Shown piece by piece: positions 35,978 to 44,627 of a DNA stretch of 64,000 bases (position 1 is its first letter; each line of letters begins with the position of its first letter). Position numbers and translations under genes: made by a program. Origin of the DNA: Cognataquiflexum nitidum (GTDB lineage Bacteria; Bacteroidota; Bacteroidia; Cytophagales; Cyclobacteriaceae). The stretch lies in contig NZ_JAKZAM010000003.1 in assembly GCF_022538055.1 (NCBI RefSeq), positions 124,001-188,000 on the forward strand, given 5' to 3'. The notes under the pieces are model-generated. The model worked only from the letters and a program-made list of their open reading frames with translations, did not search any database and was not told where the DNA came from.

Positions 35978-38900
35978 TCACTCCTCCTCTTTTATCCCTT
36001 CATCCTTCTTCTTGTTTTTTGGATCTTTTTTGGGTTTTACCGGTGCTGCCTGTCCAAGGCCAAGACTTCCCTTCAAGCCACTGAAGGTTGTTTTCCACCA
36101 ATAATTGAATATAAATTTCTCCTTGTCCCTTTCTTGATAAATCTTCCCTTCTATCGGATTTCTCAGGTATCTCCTTGGATTATTTGCCCTTAAAGCAAAG
36201 GAATTCAAAACAAAAGTCAGGATTGCATCCCTGCCTTTTGCATGTTCGAGGGTGCGGTGATCTAACAAGATCACGTGCAGATCAGAGTATAGAAATGCCA
36301 TTTGTCCCACTGCTTTATCGTTATCAGCCACAAATGACCAGTCTGCACCATTGACTGTTCCCCTTTTGATATTTACAAATGCATTGGTCTCCAAAATAGA
36401 ATTCAGTGTCCTCATGTCAAATTCTCCCAGTTGGGCATTGATCCTCATAGGATATGGATCCTGAAAAAACAAATGACCCTGCAGATTCAAGTCTGCTACT
36501 CCGTTCAGCTTGGTTGTGGCAATTAAAAACGATTCTACCAAAGGATAAGGATTTTCACTTTTGGATAAGTGGAATGGGTACAAACCGGCGTTGATATCCG
36601 TAAATAAAAGCTCTCCGGGAACCATTCCTTTTTCAAAAAACTCGGAATATCTGATGGTGGCATTTTGAATAACGAAAGTGTCCAATCTCAATTCGATACC
36701 CGAATTCCTCATCAATTCTTGAGGCATGGGTCGATACACTCCTGTTTCCCTCGGATATCTTTTGTCCCTAAACATGACGGCATCAATGTCAGAAACTTTA
36801 AGAGATTTTGCGGCCAAGACCTCATGTTCAAGAAACCTATCGTAATCCGGCTTGTCCAAAACCAACAGGGGAACATGGATATTCATCACATCGGTCTGTT
36901 TTCCAAGGATCCTTCCGTATTGGTACCTTCCGAACCGGGGAGAGTAATTCAGGTCACTGACCCTTATCTCATGGTTATTGATTGAAATCAGGCCAATAGC
37001 GACTTTGTTAAGGCTATCCTTCATGAGGATTTCATAATTGGGAATAGAAAATTTAAACTCTTGGTTCAGCAACGCATTCCTATCCAATTTGTCAAGGTTT
37101 TTTAAATCAATTTTCGTCCCAAAAACTTCAAAATTTACACCGTTGAAAAGTTGGGGCTTTTTGGACCCATCTTTGTCAAATATTGAAAAATTACCTTCCA
37201 CAATTTCAAAGTCATCAACCTGAAAAAACTCAAACCATTCCCGGTTTGACTCTTTATGTTGTTTTTCTTTTTTGGGAATCTTCACTTCATCCAAAAACAC
37301 TTCTAGATCCGGCCTATACAACCTGAGCTGCTTGAGCCAAAGATCTTTGCTTGCCTGCATTTCTATCAAAGAATTTACCTTGATCAGGATCGTCGGTATG
37401 TGCCCGGAAAAAACAGGCAATCCAGGTTTGCCTCCCAAGCTTCTTGGAATCACCCTGAAATTATTGACAAGAACCCCATCGTATTTGGTGTCAAGTTCAA
37501 CTTTGGAAAAAGTCACCTGATGCACACTGTCATTTAGGGTCAACCAAAATTCGTCCAGCTCCAAAGTAATCCCATCAAAAAATCCTGCTATTTCACCTTT
37601 TTGGATATTTGCCGAGTCAAGTAAAAAGTCAAATACGTTCAAATTTATTTGTGTATTGATCAGTTCGCGCTGTGTGCCTTGTTCTTTAAATCCCAAACTG
37701 AATTTAGCATCGATAGTCTCAATGGTATCAATGGCAACATTTCCTATGTTTTTTGGAAGGGTTCTGTCTTTTCTAGCTTTCTTTAGGGTTCCTTGGCTTC
37801 CTCCCTCCTGCCAATCTTTGTCTATTAGAAGCTCAACTGAAGATCCCATAAGCCCAACTTTCTGCAAGCTAAGCGTATTGTCAAAAAGAAATGCTTCCAA
37901 ATCAACCCCCCTAAAGGAAAGTATTGGAATTGTGGCGGTCACTTTGGTCTTATCTGAAAAATTCCTGTTAGGACTTAACTTGACGTTTCTAGTGATGATC
38001 TCTTCTCTAGATGTATTGAAATTGATACCATCGGCCTGAATGGTATATTTTCCATTGCCGATATTGAATACATAATTGCTGAGGTTCAGATCAAGTTCCT
38101 CCGAAAAAAATGAGTTGATTCGGTCAGTCACAGTAGCTTCGTTTATGAAAAAATTCTTGACTGAAACAGTTACATTTTCCTCTGTAAAACTTCTTGTTTT
38201 GTCTGCAATAAAATTCTGATAATTCAGTTTTGCATTCTTGACATTGATCGAATCCACTTGTATTTCAGAAAAATAATTGGTCAAAAGCTCCGAAATCTCC
38301 CCTCTTTTCAACTCATTTTCTGTTCCGTCCTCGATTTTTTGTTTGTACCGATACAAACTGATATCAGGGGAAGGAACCAAAATCTCATTAATTCTTAAAA
38401 TTCCGTCAAAGTAAGCTTTAGGGATATTCACTCCTTTGGCCATAAATTTTGGCACATAAATATCCAATGTGGTGCTCTTACCATACCTATCAAGGGTCTG
38501 TTGGATCTGCGCCTTATAAAGTGGACGGATAGCAAAACCGTCAATTTCTATTAAATACTTCTTGGTATCGAGAAAAATCCTATCTGCCTTAAATATATGC
38601 AGGTTATCCGCAAGCTTGAGGGCATAATCTTTAATTTCAAGCTGAAGGTTTTCAGCCAAAAACACCTCTTTGGAATCTGCATTCTCAGTTTTGTCGTCCA
38701 ATTCAAAGTTCTCTAAAACCAGATTTATTCTGCCAAAGGAAAGACTGTCCTGTCTAATCCTTACCCTATTATCCAGGATGAGGGAACCCTGACGGATTTC
38801 AAATCTTTCAACATAAATTCCATTAAGGTATTCGCTATAAATCTCCTTAATGTCAAGTTTAGACTCTTTTTCCTTGCCGCCCTGAATATTTTTGAGCAAA

Positions 38901-40351
38901 ATTTCAGGTTCATCGAGGATCACTTCTTTCAAGTCCACAATCCCAAGATTATAGACCTTTTTGAGGTTGGCCTCTGTGATGACCAATCCGGAAACATCGA
39001 TATCGAGATGGGCTTTTTGGCCATCAAGCTCTAGTCCCTCTATAGGATAAAGCTTAAACCCATCAATCTCTATTTTATCGTCAAAAGAAGAAAGTCGAAC
39101 AAAATCCCCTTTCAATCTGTGGATGCTGTCATTTAATGCAAACTCTACCATGTGAATTTCCACAGAAGCATTATCTGCATAGAAAAACTGATTTTTCTTT
39201 TTGGACTCATCAGAACCGATGTAAAAGTCTTCCATTTTAAAATCAATTCGGTCTGTTTTGATCATATAGGTATCCTTGGAATCGGCAAGACGTTTTCCAA
39301 ACTTCCCTTCCTCAATTTCAAAATCATGGATTTGAATAGACTCTAAGAAACCCTCGACCAAGTCATATAAATCAAAAGGCTCAGTACCCCTGTCTTTTTT
39401 CAAAACCTCCTTTGTATAAAGATTAAATTCAGGGTTCTCGATTTTCAGTTCTCCAACAGTGACTTCAGAGGTATAAAACACCCTGTTGATATCTGCATCT
39501 TTTAATAAAAGTTCTTCTAGATCAAGTTGGAAATAAGTATTGGCGGGTTTGCTAAAATCAGGGATTATTTTGACCTTTTTTGCATCTATGAATTGTTTGA
39601 GCGAAGATACATTCACTGTCTCGGCTTGGATTGTATGAATGCTGTCAGCGAGTAAAACTTCGAAATTGTCAAATCCGAATGAAAATCCTTTAGCATTGAA
39701 CGGGGTCTCCGGGTTTCTTTGCTGCAACAGCTGAATATCTTCCAAAAGGAGTCTTGTGTTTTCGGCTTTAATGGCTTTTTGGGAAATAAAATTTTTCAAC
39801 AATAGATCCGCCTCGTCTATTTTAAGTTTGTTGATCCGGATTTCCTTAACCTGCGACCCAAGAAAAGATTTTTTGATTTCTTCCTGCAGGATTAAAATAG
39901 GAGAAATATCAGGTTTTGAAACCTCAATAGTATCTTTTAAAACAAGTTTAAAATCTACATCAGGATTGACAAGTTCTATGCTCCCAATAACAAATTCTTT
40001 TCTAAAAAAACGGTAATTGAGACCCGTAATATGGATATCCGGAATAGAAATTCGATAATACGGCGTGTTCCCAAGATCTTGAAATTGGTTCTCTACAGGG
40101 TTCAGCTTCAATCCTTTGAATGTAATCCCCCTCTGTAAAAAAAGGATATGAAACTCTTCAAAATCAATTTCATACTTATTCCCAGAAGCTACATTTACTT
40201 TTTCTTTAAGAAAATTTCGAAGTAAAAAATCAGATCCAAAATAAAAAACTAACTGCAATGAAAACAAAACCAAGATAGTAATACCGCCTAACTTCAGGTA
40301 CTTTCTTTTTTTCTTAGATTTAAGAGTTTGTTGATTTTGATTTTCTTCCAT
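35978..40351 (-). CDS. Giant AsmA/DUF748-like envelope protein
   Basis: 1457 residues. A basic N-terminus is followed by one membrane helix (about 22-42, LGGITILVLFSLQLVFYFG). A very long periplasmic region made of repeated short beta-strand blocks follows (patterns such as IRINKLKIDEADLLLKN, VERFEIRQGSLILDN, VDSINVKNAKLNYQN, IQNATIRYSEFFEKG). The C-terminal part contains a DUF748/AsmA-like section (LNGVADLNLQGHLFFQDPYPM, FDMRTLNSILETNAFVNI). The tail is highly charged (Lys/Glu). This architecture is that of inner-membrane-anchored AsmA/TamB-type bridges implicated in lipid transport between membranes; the role here is inference. It is a single-gene unit. Confidence 0.7.
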   Translation of the reverse strand: MEENQNQQTLKSKKKRKYLKLGGITILVLFSLQLVFYFGSDFLLRNFLKEKVNVASGNKYEIDFEEFHILFLQRGITFKGLKLNPVENQFQDLGNTPYYRISIPDIHITGLNYRFFRKEFVIGSIELVNPDVDFKLVLKDTIEVSKPDISPILILQEEIKKSFLGSQVKEIRINKLKIDEADLLLKNFISQKAIKAENTRLLLEDIQLLQQRNPETPFNAKGFSFGFDNFEVLLADSIHTIQAETVNVSSLKQFIDAKKVKIIPDFSKPANTYFQLDLEELLLKDADINRVFYTSEVTVGELKIENPEFNLYTKEVLKKDRGTEPFDLYDLVEGFLESIQIHDFEIEEGKFGKRLADSKDTYMIKTDRIDFKMEDFYIGSDESKKKNQFFYADNASVEIHMVEFALNDSIHRLKGDFVRLSSFDDKIEIDGFKLYPIEGLELDGQKAHLDIDVSGLVITEANLKKVYNLGIVDLKEVILDEPEILLKNIQGGKEKESKLDIKEIYSEYLNGIYVERFEIRQGSLILDNRVRIRQDSLSFGRINLVLENFELDDKTENADSKEVFLAENLQLEIKDYALKLADNLHIFKADRIFLDTKKYLIEIDGFAIRPLYKAQIQQTLDRYGKSTTLDIYVPKFMAKGVNIPKAYFDGILRINEILVPSPDISLYRYKQKIEDGTENELKRGEISELLTNYFSEIQVDSINVKNAKLNYQNFIADKTRSFTEENVTVSVKNFFINEATVTDRINSFFSEELDLNLSNYVFNIGNGKYTIQADGINFNTSREEIITRNVKLSPNRNFSDKTKVTATIPILSFRGVDLEAFLFDNTLSLQKVGLMGSSVELLIDKDWQEGGSQGTLKKARKDRTLPKNIGNVAIDTIETIDAKFSLGFKEQGTQRELINTQINLNVFDFLLDSANIQKGEIAGFFDGITLELDEFWLTLNDSVHQVTFSKVELDTKYDGVLVNNFRVIPRSLGGKPGLPVFSGHIPTILIKVNSLIEMQASKDLWLKQLRLYRPDLEVFLDEVKIPKKEKQHKESNREWFEFFQVDDFEIVEGNFSIFDKDGSKKPQLFNGVNFEVFGTKIDLKNLDKLDRNALLNQEFKFSIPNYEILMKDSLNKVAIGLISINNHEIRVSDLNYSPRFGRYQYGRILGKQTDVMNIHVPLLVLDKPDYDRFLEHEVLAAKSLKVSDIDAVMFRDKRYPRETGVYRPMPQELMRNSGIELRLDTFVIQNATIRYSEFFEKGMVPGELLFTDINAGLYPFHLSKSENPYPLVESFLIATTKLNGVADLNLQGHLFFQDPYPMRINAQLGEFDMRTLNSILETNAFVNIKRGTVNGADWSFVADNDKAVGQMAFLYSDLHVILLDHRTLEHAKGRDAILTFVLNSFALRANNPRRYLRNPIEGKIYQERDKEKFIFNYWWKTTFSGLKGSLGLGQAAPVKPKKDPKNKKKDEGIKEEE

Positions 40352-40556
40352 AAAGCTTAATCCGCTACTAAAAGTAATACAAAAGAGGCGGAAAATTTAC
40401 TGCCATCAACTTAGATTTTGATTTCAGAATTTGGAGTAGACTGTCAACCGGAAAACATTTAAAAATTACAGATGAAAACAAGGTAAAGTAACCAAAGAAT
40501 TGCAAAATCTTTCTTACCCTTTCATTAAAGTGTCAAAAAAATAATGTCGATTTTCT

Positions 40557-40604
40557 CAAAAAAAAGAGACAATCCGATCTTGGCTGACCAATTCCGATTG
40601 TCTC
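40557..40604 (-). terminator. Terminator of tRNA-like RNA 1
   Basis: GAGACAATC (40566-40574) pairs with GATTGTCTC (40596-40604), and the minus strand then reads eight T. It lies 31 bases past the 3' end of the tRNA-like core. Confidence 0.8.
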
Positions 40605-40635
40605 AATAGTAAAATAACCCAAATATAAATAAAGC

Positions 40636-40773
40636 TGTAGGAGAAGGATTCGAACCTCCACGGAGAAGTTAGGCAACAAAAGAGCTCTTTGTGTGCTTTG
40701 TCCAATCCTGATATTTTTCAGGTACTCCACCCCCGAGACAGGAGGGCATGTCTGCCAGTTTCAACATCCTACA
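40636..40773 (-). ncRNA. tRNA-like RNA 1 (class-II-like, odd anticodon arm, long insert)
   Basis: Read on the minus strand, this has a perfect 7-bp acceptor stem TGTAGGA/TCCTACA and a T-arm at 40643-40659 with loop TTCGAAT. The D-arm-like sequence TGTTGAAACTGGCAGACA resembles tRNA-Leu. A 5-bp anticodon-type stem at 40730-40746 has the 7-base loop CTGTCTC. The variable region is about 70 bases long, closed by GGAG/CTCC and holding two further hairpins. The loop would read GTC at the anticodon, with a pyrimidine at position 37, and the D-stem is weak. There is no encoded CCA. A -7 box and a leader hairpin (CAAAGC...GCTTTG) precede it and a terminator follows, so it looks expressed. It could be a decayed tRNA or a separate tRNA-like RNA. 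Confidence 0.6.
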
Positions 40774-40811
40774 ATGTGTGTATTTTCAAAGCCTTCTGCT
40801 TTGTAGCGGGT

Positions 40812-40819
40812 CAAAATTA
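40812..40819 (-). promoter_or_regulatory. Putative -7 box for tRNA-like RNA 1
   Basis: The minus strand reads TAATTTTG (TAnnTTTG), 39 bases before the acceptor stem. The second tRNA-like RNA has the same kind of box at nearly the same distance, which raises confidence in both. Confidence 0.45.
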
Positions 40820-41200
40820 ACAAACCGAGTCATTTATTAAAATTATTTTAAATAAAAGTAGTTATTTTTACACTTTATTTAAATTTAGTAATTTTTTTTT
40901 ACCACATACATAATAAGATCAGGGATTTTTCGGTTTTATTGACAAATCTTTAATGACCATTTATATCCTTAATGATCATGATTTTAAAAAAAACATAATA
41001 TATGGCTGCATTCGAAATGCATTATCTTAAATTTTTCATTTTAAGATAATCCAAAAAAGTAATTTCCCTTAAACCATAAATCTCCCAACAAAAGAGTGAA
41101 AAAATAATCCGGCAATTTCTGCTACCCTTTTTTAGGAAAATAAAATTTGGGAAAGGGAAACATTTAGGAAAAAGACGAAAAACCAAAAGCCCATAAAATC

Positions 41201-41232
41201 AAAAAAGCTGTGAAACAAAATCTCACAGCTTT
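41201..41232 (-). terminator. Terminator of tRNA-like RNA 2
   Basis: AAAGCTGTGA (41204-41213) pairs with TCACAGCTTT (41223-41232), followed on the minus strand by a T-run. It lies about 32 bases past the tRNA-like core, the same spacing as for RNA 1. Confidence 0.8.
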
Positions 41233-41264
41233 AGTCAATTAACAATAAACCCAAAATAACCAGA

Positions 41265-41320
41265 TGTAGGAGAAGGACTCGAACCTTCGGGGTAATCCCC
41301 ACCACTTTTTCAATCCTACA
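41265..41320 (-). ncRNA. tRNA-like RNA 2 (minimal acceptor/T-arm form)
   Basis: This 56-base element on the minus strand has the same acceptor stem TGTAGGA/TCCTACA as RNA 1. It has a perfect T-arm (41272-41288, stem GAAGG/CCTTC, loop TTCGAGT) and a small GGGG-ATTA-CCCC hairpin (41289-41300). Thirteen unpaired bases stand where the D and anticodon arms should be, so it cannot decode. A -7 box and a short leader hairpin (TTGG...CCAA) lie upstream and a terminator downstream, in the same arrangement as RNA 1, showing that the two are related transcription units. Confidence 0.6.
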
Positions 41321-41354
41321 GTTCAGTTGGCATTTTCACCAATTGATTACTCGA

Positions 41355-41362
41355 CAAAAGTA
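41355..41362 (-). promoter_or_regulatory. Putative -7 box for tRNA-like RNA 2
   Basis: The minus strand reads TACTTTTG (TAnnTTTG), 35 bases before the acceptor stem. No clear -33 element is seen. Confidence 0.45.
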
Positions 41363-41723
41363 ACACCTTATCTGATTCTTTAATAATATTATAAATATTT
41401 AGCTAAAAATTTACAGTATTTTTATTTTAAGAGATATTTTTTGAATTAACCTCATTCTACATCGATTGCGGAAAGCCCTTTTTTAGATACTTGATAATTG
41501 GTTTTGGGTTTCCTGAGGCAGAATTATAAATTTTTAGAGTAAATACCCGCCACTTTTATAAATTTTTTGTTCATCAATAGACAAATTGCTTTCTCTAATT
41601 TCAGAAAAATTGAAGAAATAAGTTCTTTTCAAGCCGAAATGGAATTGATTTTTCAAAAATACACAATTTAAAAACCAATCACTTACAGGTACTTAGCCAA
41701 AAATTGGGTTTTAAACCTCCTGG
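41363..41723. other. AT-rich intergenic region, no gene seen
   Basis: About 360 bases between the second tRNA-like RNA and the rluD stop. It is AT-rich, without open frames, terminators or clear repeats. Confidence 0.5.
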
Positions 41724-42770
41724 TTATTCTTCATATTTGACATAGTTCTCCCATTTTTCAAGAACAGCCGCAAAATCACCCGGAAGCGGGGTTTCGAAAT
41801 AAATCCTGTTTTTTGTTATCGGATGGATAAATCCCAAGGACATCGCATGCAAGGCCTGTCTTGGCATGAGGTCAAAGCAATTTTGGATAAACATTTTGTA
41901 TTTTGAAAACTGTGTCCCTTTTCGGATTTTGTCCCCTCCATACATGGCATCGTTGAACAAAGGATGGCCAAGGTACTTCATATGGGCACGGATTTGATGG
42001 GTACGGCCTGTTTCCAGGTTGCATTGCACCAAGGTCACGTACCGCAACCTTTTGATCACCTTCCAATGCGTCACTGCATGCTTGCCCTGCGAACCGTCAG
42101 GAAAAGTATCCATTACTTTTCGGTCTTTGGCACTTCTACCCACATTGGCAATGATCGTCCCTTGGTCCTCTACAGGTTCTCCCCAAACCAAAGCCAGGTA
42201 AGTCCTGTCAATATCATGGTTAAAAAACTGCTTGGCCAGGTCTGTCATGGTGGTTTCAGATTTGGCAATTACCAGCAATCCAGAAGTATCTTTATCTATC
42301 CGGTGTACCAATCCCGGCCTACCTGAATTTCCTGGCATGGTAGGAAGTTGGTTGAAATGGTACACCAAGGCGTTGACCAAAGTACCTGTCCAATTGCCAT
42401 GTGCCGGATGGACGACCATCCCCGGAGGTTTATTGACAATCATCAGGTACTCATCTTCGAATACAATGTCCAAAGGAATATTCTCAGGAATAACCTCAGT
42501 GTCCCTGGGCGGTTTTTCAAGAAAAACCTTGATTTCATCCGAAGGTTTGACCTTATAATTTGCTTTGGTAGGCTTGCCATTGATCTGAACAAAACCTGCG
42601 TCTATCGCATTCTGAACCCTGTTTCGGGTGGCATTTGGCAACCTGTCAGTTAAAAATTTATCGACCCGAGTCGGAGTCTGTCCTTTGTCAATCGTAAAAC
42701 TAAAGTGCTCAAAGAGTTCTACATCCAACTCTTCCTCATCAAAATTATCCTGATCCATCATGTCTGCCAT
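41724..42770 (-). CDS. rluD: 23S rRNA pseudouridine synthase, RluD type
   Basis: 348 residues from the ATG at 42770 (MADMMDQDNF). The frame runs 26 codons further upstream, but that part is atypical. An acidic N-terminus precedes an S4 RNA-binding domain (about 34-85, TRVDKFLTDRLPNATRNRVQNAI). The catalytic domain has LMIVNKPPGMVVHPAHGNWTGTLVNAL and the active Asp159 in GLVHRIDKDTSGLLVIAK. It isomerises uridines in helix 69 of 23S rRNA if it is true RluD; close RluC/RluA relatives cannot be fully excluded. It is divergent from the PLP enzyme gene, with only 60 bases between starts. Confidence 0.9.
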   Translation of the reverse strand: MADMMDQDNFDEEELDVELFEHFSFTIDKGQTPTRVDKFLTDRLPNATRNRVQNAIDAGFVQINGKPTKANYKVKPSDEIKVFLEKPPRDTEVIPENIPLDIVFEDEYLMIVNKPPGMVVHPAHGNWTGTLVNALVYHFNQLPTMPGNSGRPGLVHRIDKDTSGLLVIAKSETTMTDLAKQFFNHDIDRTYLALVWGEPVEDQGTIIANVGRSAKDRKVMDTFPDGSQGKHAVTHWKVIKRLRYVTLVQCNLETGRTHQIRAHMKYLGHPLFNDAMYGGDKIRKGTQFSKYKMFIQNCFDLMPRQALHAMSLGFIHPITKNRIYFETPLPGDFAAVLEKWENYVKYEE

Positions 42771-42830
42771 CCTGCAAAAATAAGGGCATTTGCCAAAGAT
42801 TTGGTTATTTGCAGGAATATTGAAAAAACA

Positions 42831-43745
42831 TTGCTTCTCCCAAATCATATATCAACCCAGGAAATCCATCTTCCTCTTTTGGAGGAAAAAGGAATCAGGC
42901 TTTCAATCAAGAGATTGGATCGAGTCCATGACCTTGTATCCGGAAATAAATTCTACAAGCTTAAATACAACCTTGAGGAAGCCAAAAAGTCAGGATTTTC
43001 CTCCTTGCTGACTTTCGGAGGAACATTTTCCAACCATATCTATGCCACTGCCGCAGCAGCAAGAATTGAAGGATTCAAGTCAATTGGAATCATCAGAGGC
43101 GAAGAAACAATCACTTTGAACCCAACCCTATCTTTTGCAAAATCGGAAGGAATGCGATTGGTTTTTATCAGCCGGGAGGATTATAGAAAAAAGGCAGAGG
43201 ATTCATTTATTGAAAAACTGAAAGAAAAATTCGGGGTTTTTTATCTGATCCCCGAGGGAGGAACAAATGAATTGGCTATAAAAGGAACAAAAGAAATCCT
43301 AGGAAAAGAAGATAAAGAAATTACCCATATTGGTTGTTCCGTCGGTACAGGGGGAACTTTTGCAGGTTTGGCCGAAAGCATTCATTCTAACCAACAATTG
43401 CTAGGATTTTCTTCTTTGAAAGGGGATTTTATCCATTCTGAAATCAATCACTTGCTTGAAGAAAACAAGATCCGTCCTAATGGGAAGTACCGGATTTTTG
43501 ACAATTATCACTTTGGCGGATATGGAAAGTCAGGGACTCCACTGCTTGATTTTATAGGATGGTTTCATTCCCAAACCCGAATTCCTTTGGACCCTATCTA
43601 TACCGGAAAAATGATGTTTGGGATTTTTGACCTGATCAAAAACGATTTTTTCGAAAAAGGATCCCATATTTTAGCTATCCATTCAGGTGGCTTACAAGGG
43701 ATCGCAGGATTCAACCAACGATTGGGCACTTCCTTGCCCCTATGA
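42831..43745 (+). CDS. PLP-dependent D-cysteine desulfhydrase / ACC-deaminase-like enzyme
   Basis: About 304 residues if it starts at the TTG at 42831. No ATG is available nearby, and the upstream frame back to 42705 runs antisense to rluD codons. The PLP-lysine motif is RVHDLVSGNKFYKLKYNL, followed by TFGGTFSNHIYATAAAA (phosphate-binding, Ser/Asn), IPEGGTNELAIKG, and VGTGGTFAGL. This is the fold-type II group that includes D-cysteine desulfhydrase and 1-aminocyclopropane-1-carboxylate deaminase; the exact substrate is uncertain. Its stop overlaps the convergent AlbA_2 gene by six bases. Confidence 0.85.
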   Translation: MLLPNHISTQEIHLPLLEEKGIRLSIKRLDRVHDLVSGNKFYKLKYNLEEAKKSGFSSLLTFGGTFSNHIYATAAAARIEGFKSIGIIRGEETITLNPTLSFAKSEGMRLVFISREDYRKKAEDSFIEKLKEKFGVFYLIPEGGTNELAIKGTKEILGKEDKEITHIGCSVGTGGTFAGLAESIHSNQQLLGFSSLKGDFIHSEINHLLEENKIRPNGKYRIFDNYHFGGYGKSGTPLLDFIGWFHSQTRIPLDPIYTGKMMFGIFDLIKNDFFEKGSHILAIHSGGLQGIAGFNQRLGTSLPL

Positions 43746-44378
43746 TTCCTTGAGTACATAAAAGTCCTCTTTTTCTTGGGGCACGATTTTGATGACATTG
43801 GCCAATACTAACCTTACCAATGTTTTTGAGGCTAAAAACTTTGGCAGTTTGGCCAAAAACTGAAATTCTTTGAGGGTGATTTTACCGTTTTCCCCAAGGG
43901 ATTTCATCAGGATATTCTCCTTTTCCCCATAAGTAAAAACAATATCTTTTGGGTTTTTGCCTCTTTTCAATATCTCCCACATTTCTTTGCTTGCCTGGAT
44001 ACTGCGGTCTTTGACCCTGACAAAGGCCTTTCTTCTATTTTCCTCCATCAAAAAATGGGGTCGCTCAGTCGATTTTGGGATTGAAAAAACCGCTATTCCC
44101 TTTTTTGGTGTGAGCTTGATGATTTCCACTTGGTACTCCAGCTTGGGCTGAATATGTTGCCCGATGGCTTTTTGCATCACAAAAACCTCTTCCTCAATAA
44201 ACCGCTGTCCACTCACAGTCCCGTCATCATCCACCCCGATCAACAAATAACCGCCTTCCGTATTGGCCAAAGCGATGATCTCCCTGACGATTTTTTCAGG
44301 AAAAGCAGCTTTTTTCTTGAATTCAACCTTCAAGCCTTCCCCTAGTTGGGCGATTCTATGAATTTCTTGAAGGGTCAT
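43740..44378 (-). CDS. AlbA_2 (Schlafen-type) domain protein
   Basis: 212 residues. The AlbA_2 domain covers about residues 1-130, with GEGLKVEFKKKAAFPEKIV, REIIALANTEGGYLLIGVDDDG and the later FVRVKDRSIQAS. The C-terminal 70 residues look like a winged-helix-type DNA-binding module (ITLKEFQFLAKLPKFLASKTLVRLV). AlbA_2 proteins include putative transcription regulators and Schlafen-like nucleases/ATP-binding proteins, so function is open. It converges on the desulfhydrase gene with overlapping stops. Confidence 0.8.
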   Translation of the reverse strand: MTLQEIHRIAQLGEGLKVEFKKKAAFPEKIVREIIALANTEGGYLLIGVDDDGTVSGQRFIEEEVFVMQKAIGQHIQPKLEYQVEIIKLTPKKGIAVFSIPKSTERPHFLMEENRRKAFVRVKDRSIQASKEMWEILKRGKNPKDIVFTYGEKENILMKSLGENGKITLKEFQFLAKLPKFLASKTLVRLVLANVIKIVPQEKEDFYVLKES

Positions 44379-44414
44379 TTTGGAGGGATGAAGTTAGAGG
44401 GTAGAAGTATGAGG

Positions 44415-44560
44415 TGAATGGTTGTGGGGTTTTTGTGGTTGTAATTGTTGTAGTGGTTGTTATTGTTGTAATTGTTGTCTGCTGCGCGTTGTATGGTTGT
44501 CAAGTTATAGGGATACCCCGATCTTGGTACTTAGTACATCGTACTTGGTTCTAAAAACGG
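44415..44560. repeat. Intergenic word tract (TTGT and AGTAC words) upstream of the AlbA_2 gene
   Basis: From 44420 to 44505 the sequence repeats GTGGTTGT, TAATTGTTGT and similar words and contains CTGCTGCGCGTTGTATGG. The GCTGCGCG part is the same punctuation used in the GATAT array at 51.7 kb. From 44524 a second style starts (TTGGTACTTAGTACATCGTAC), like the AGTAC tracts near 15.05 and 15.58 kb. Confidence 0.6.
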
Positions 44561-44572
44561 TCTTTTGGTCCC

Positions 44573-44622
44573 TAGGCAGGGTCGAAGGGCTCGGTTCCTG
44601 AGCATAGTCGAAGGGCTCGCTT
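44573..44622. repeat. Interspersed GTCGAAGGGCTCG repeat pair
   Basis: GGGTCGAAGGGCTCGGTTCC and, directly after it, CATAGTCGAAGGGCTCGC form two tandem copies of a short CTGAG..GTCGAAGGGCTC element, ending just before the uvrB stop. I recognise this as a common dispersed repeat type in bacterial genomes. Confidence 0.55.
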
Positions 44623-44627
44623 CTCCC

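Noticed and set aside
40533-40730. 65-codon minus-strand frame over tRNA-like RNA 1
   Set aside because: It reads through the T-arm and terminator of the RNA; the structured RNA explains the sequence better.
40636-41320. The tRNA-like RNAs as tmRNA
   Set aside because: They are too short (138 and 56 bases), lack the GGGG..A acceptor start of tmRNA and show no tag-peptide frame ending in Ala-Ala.
42705-42830. Upstream extension of the PLP enzyme to the ATG at 42705
   Set aside because: The 42 extra residues are antisense to the rluD N-terminus and resemble no family member.
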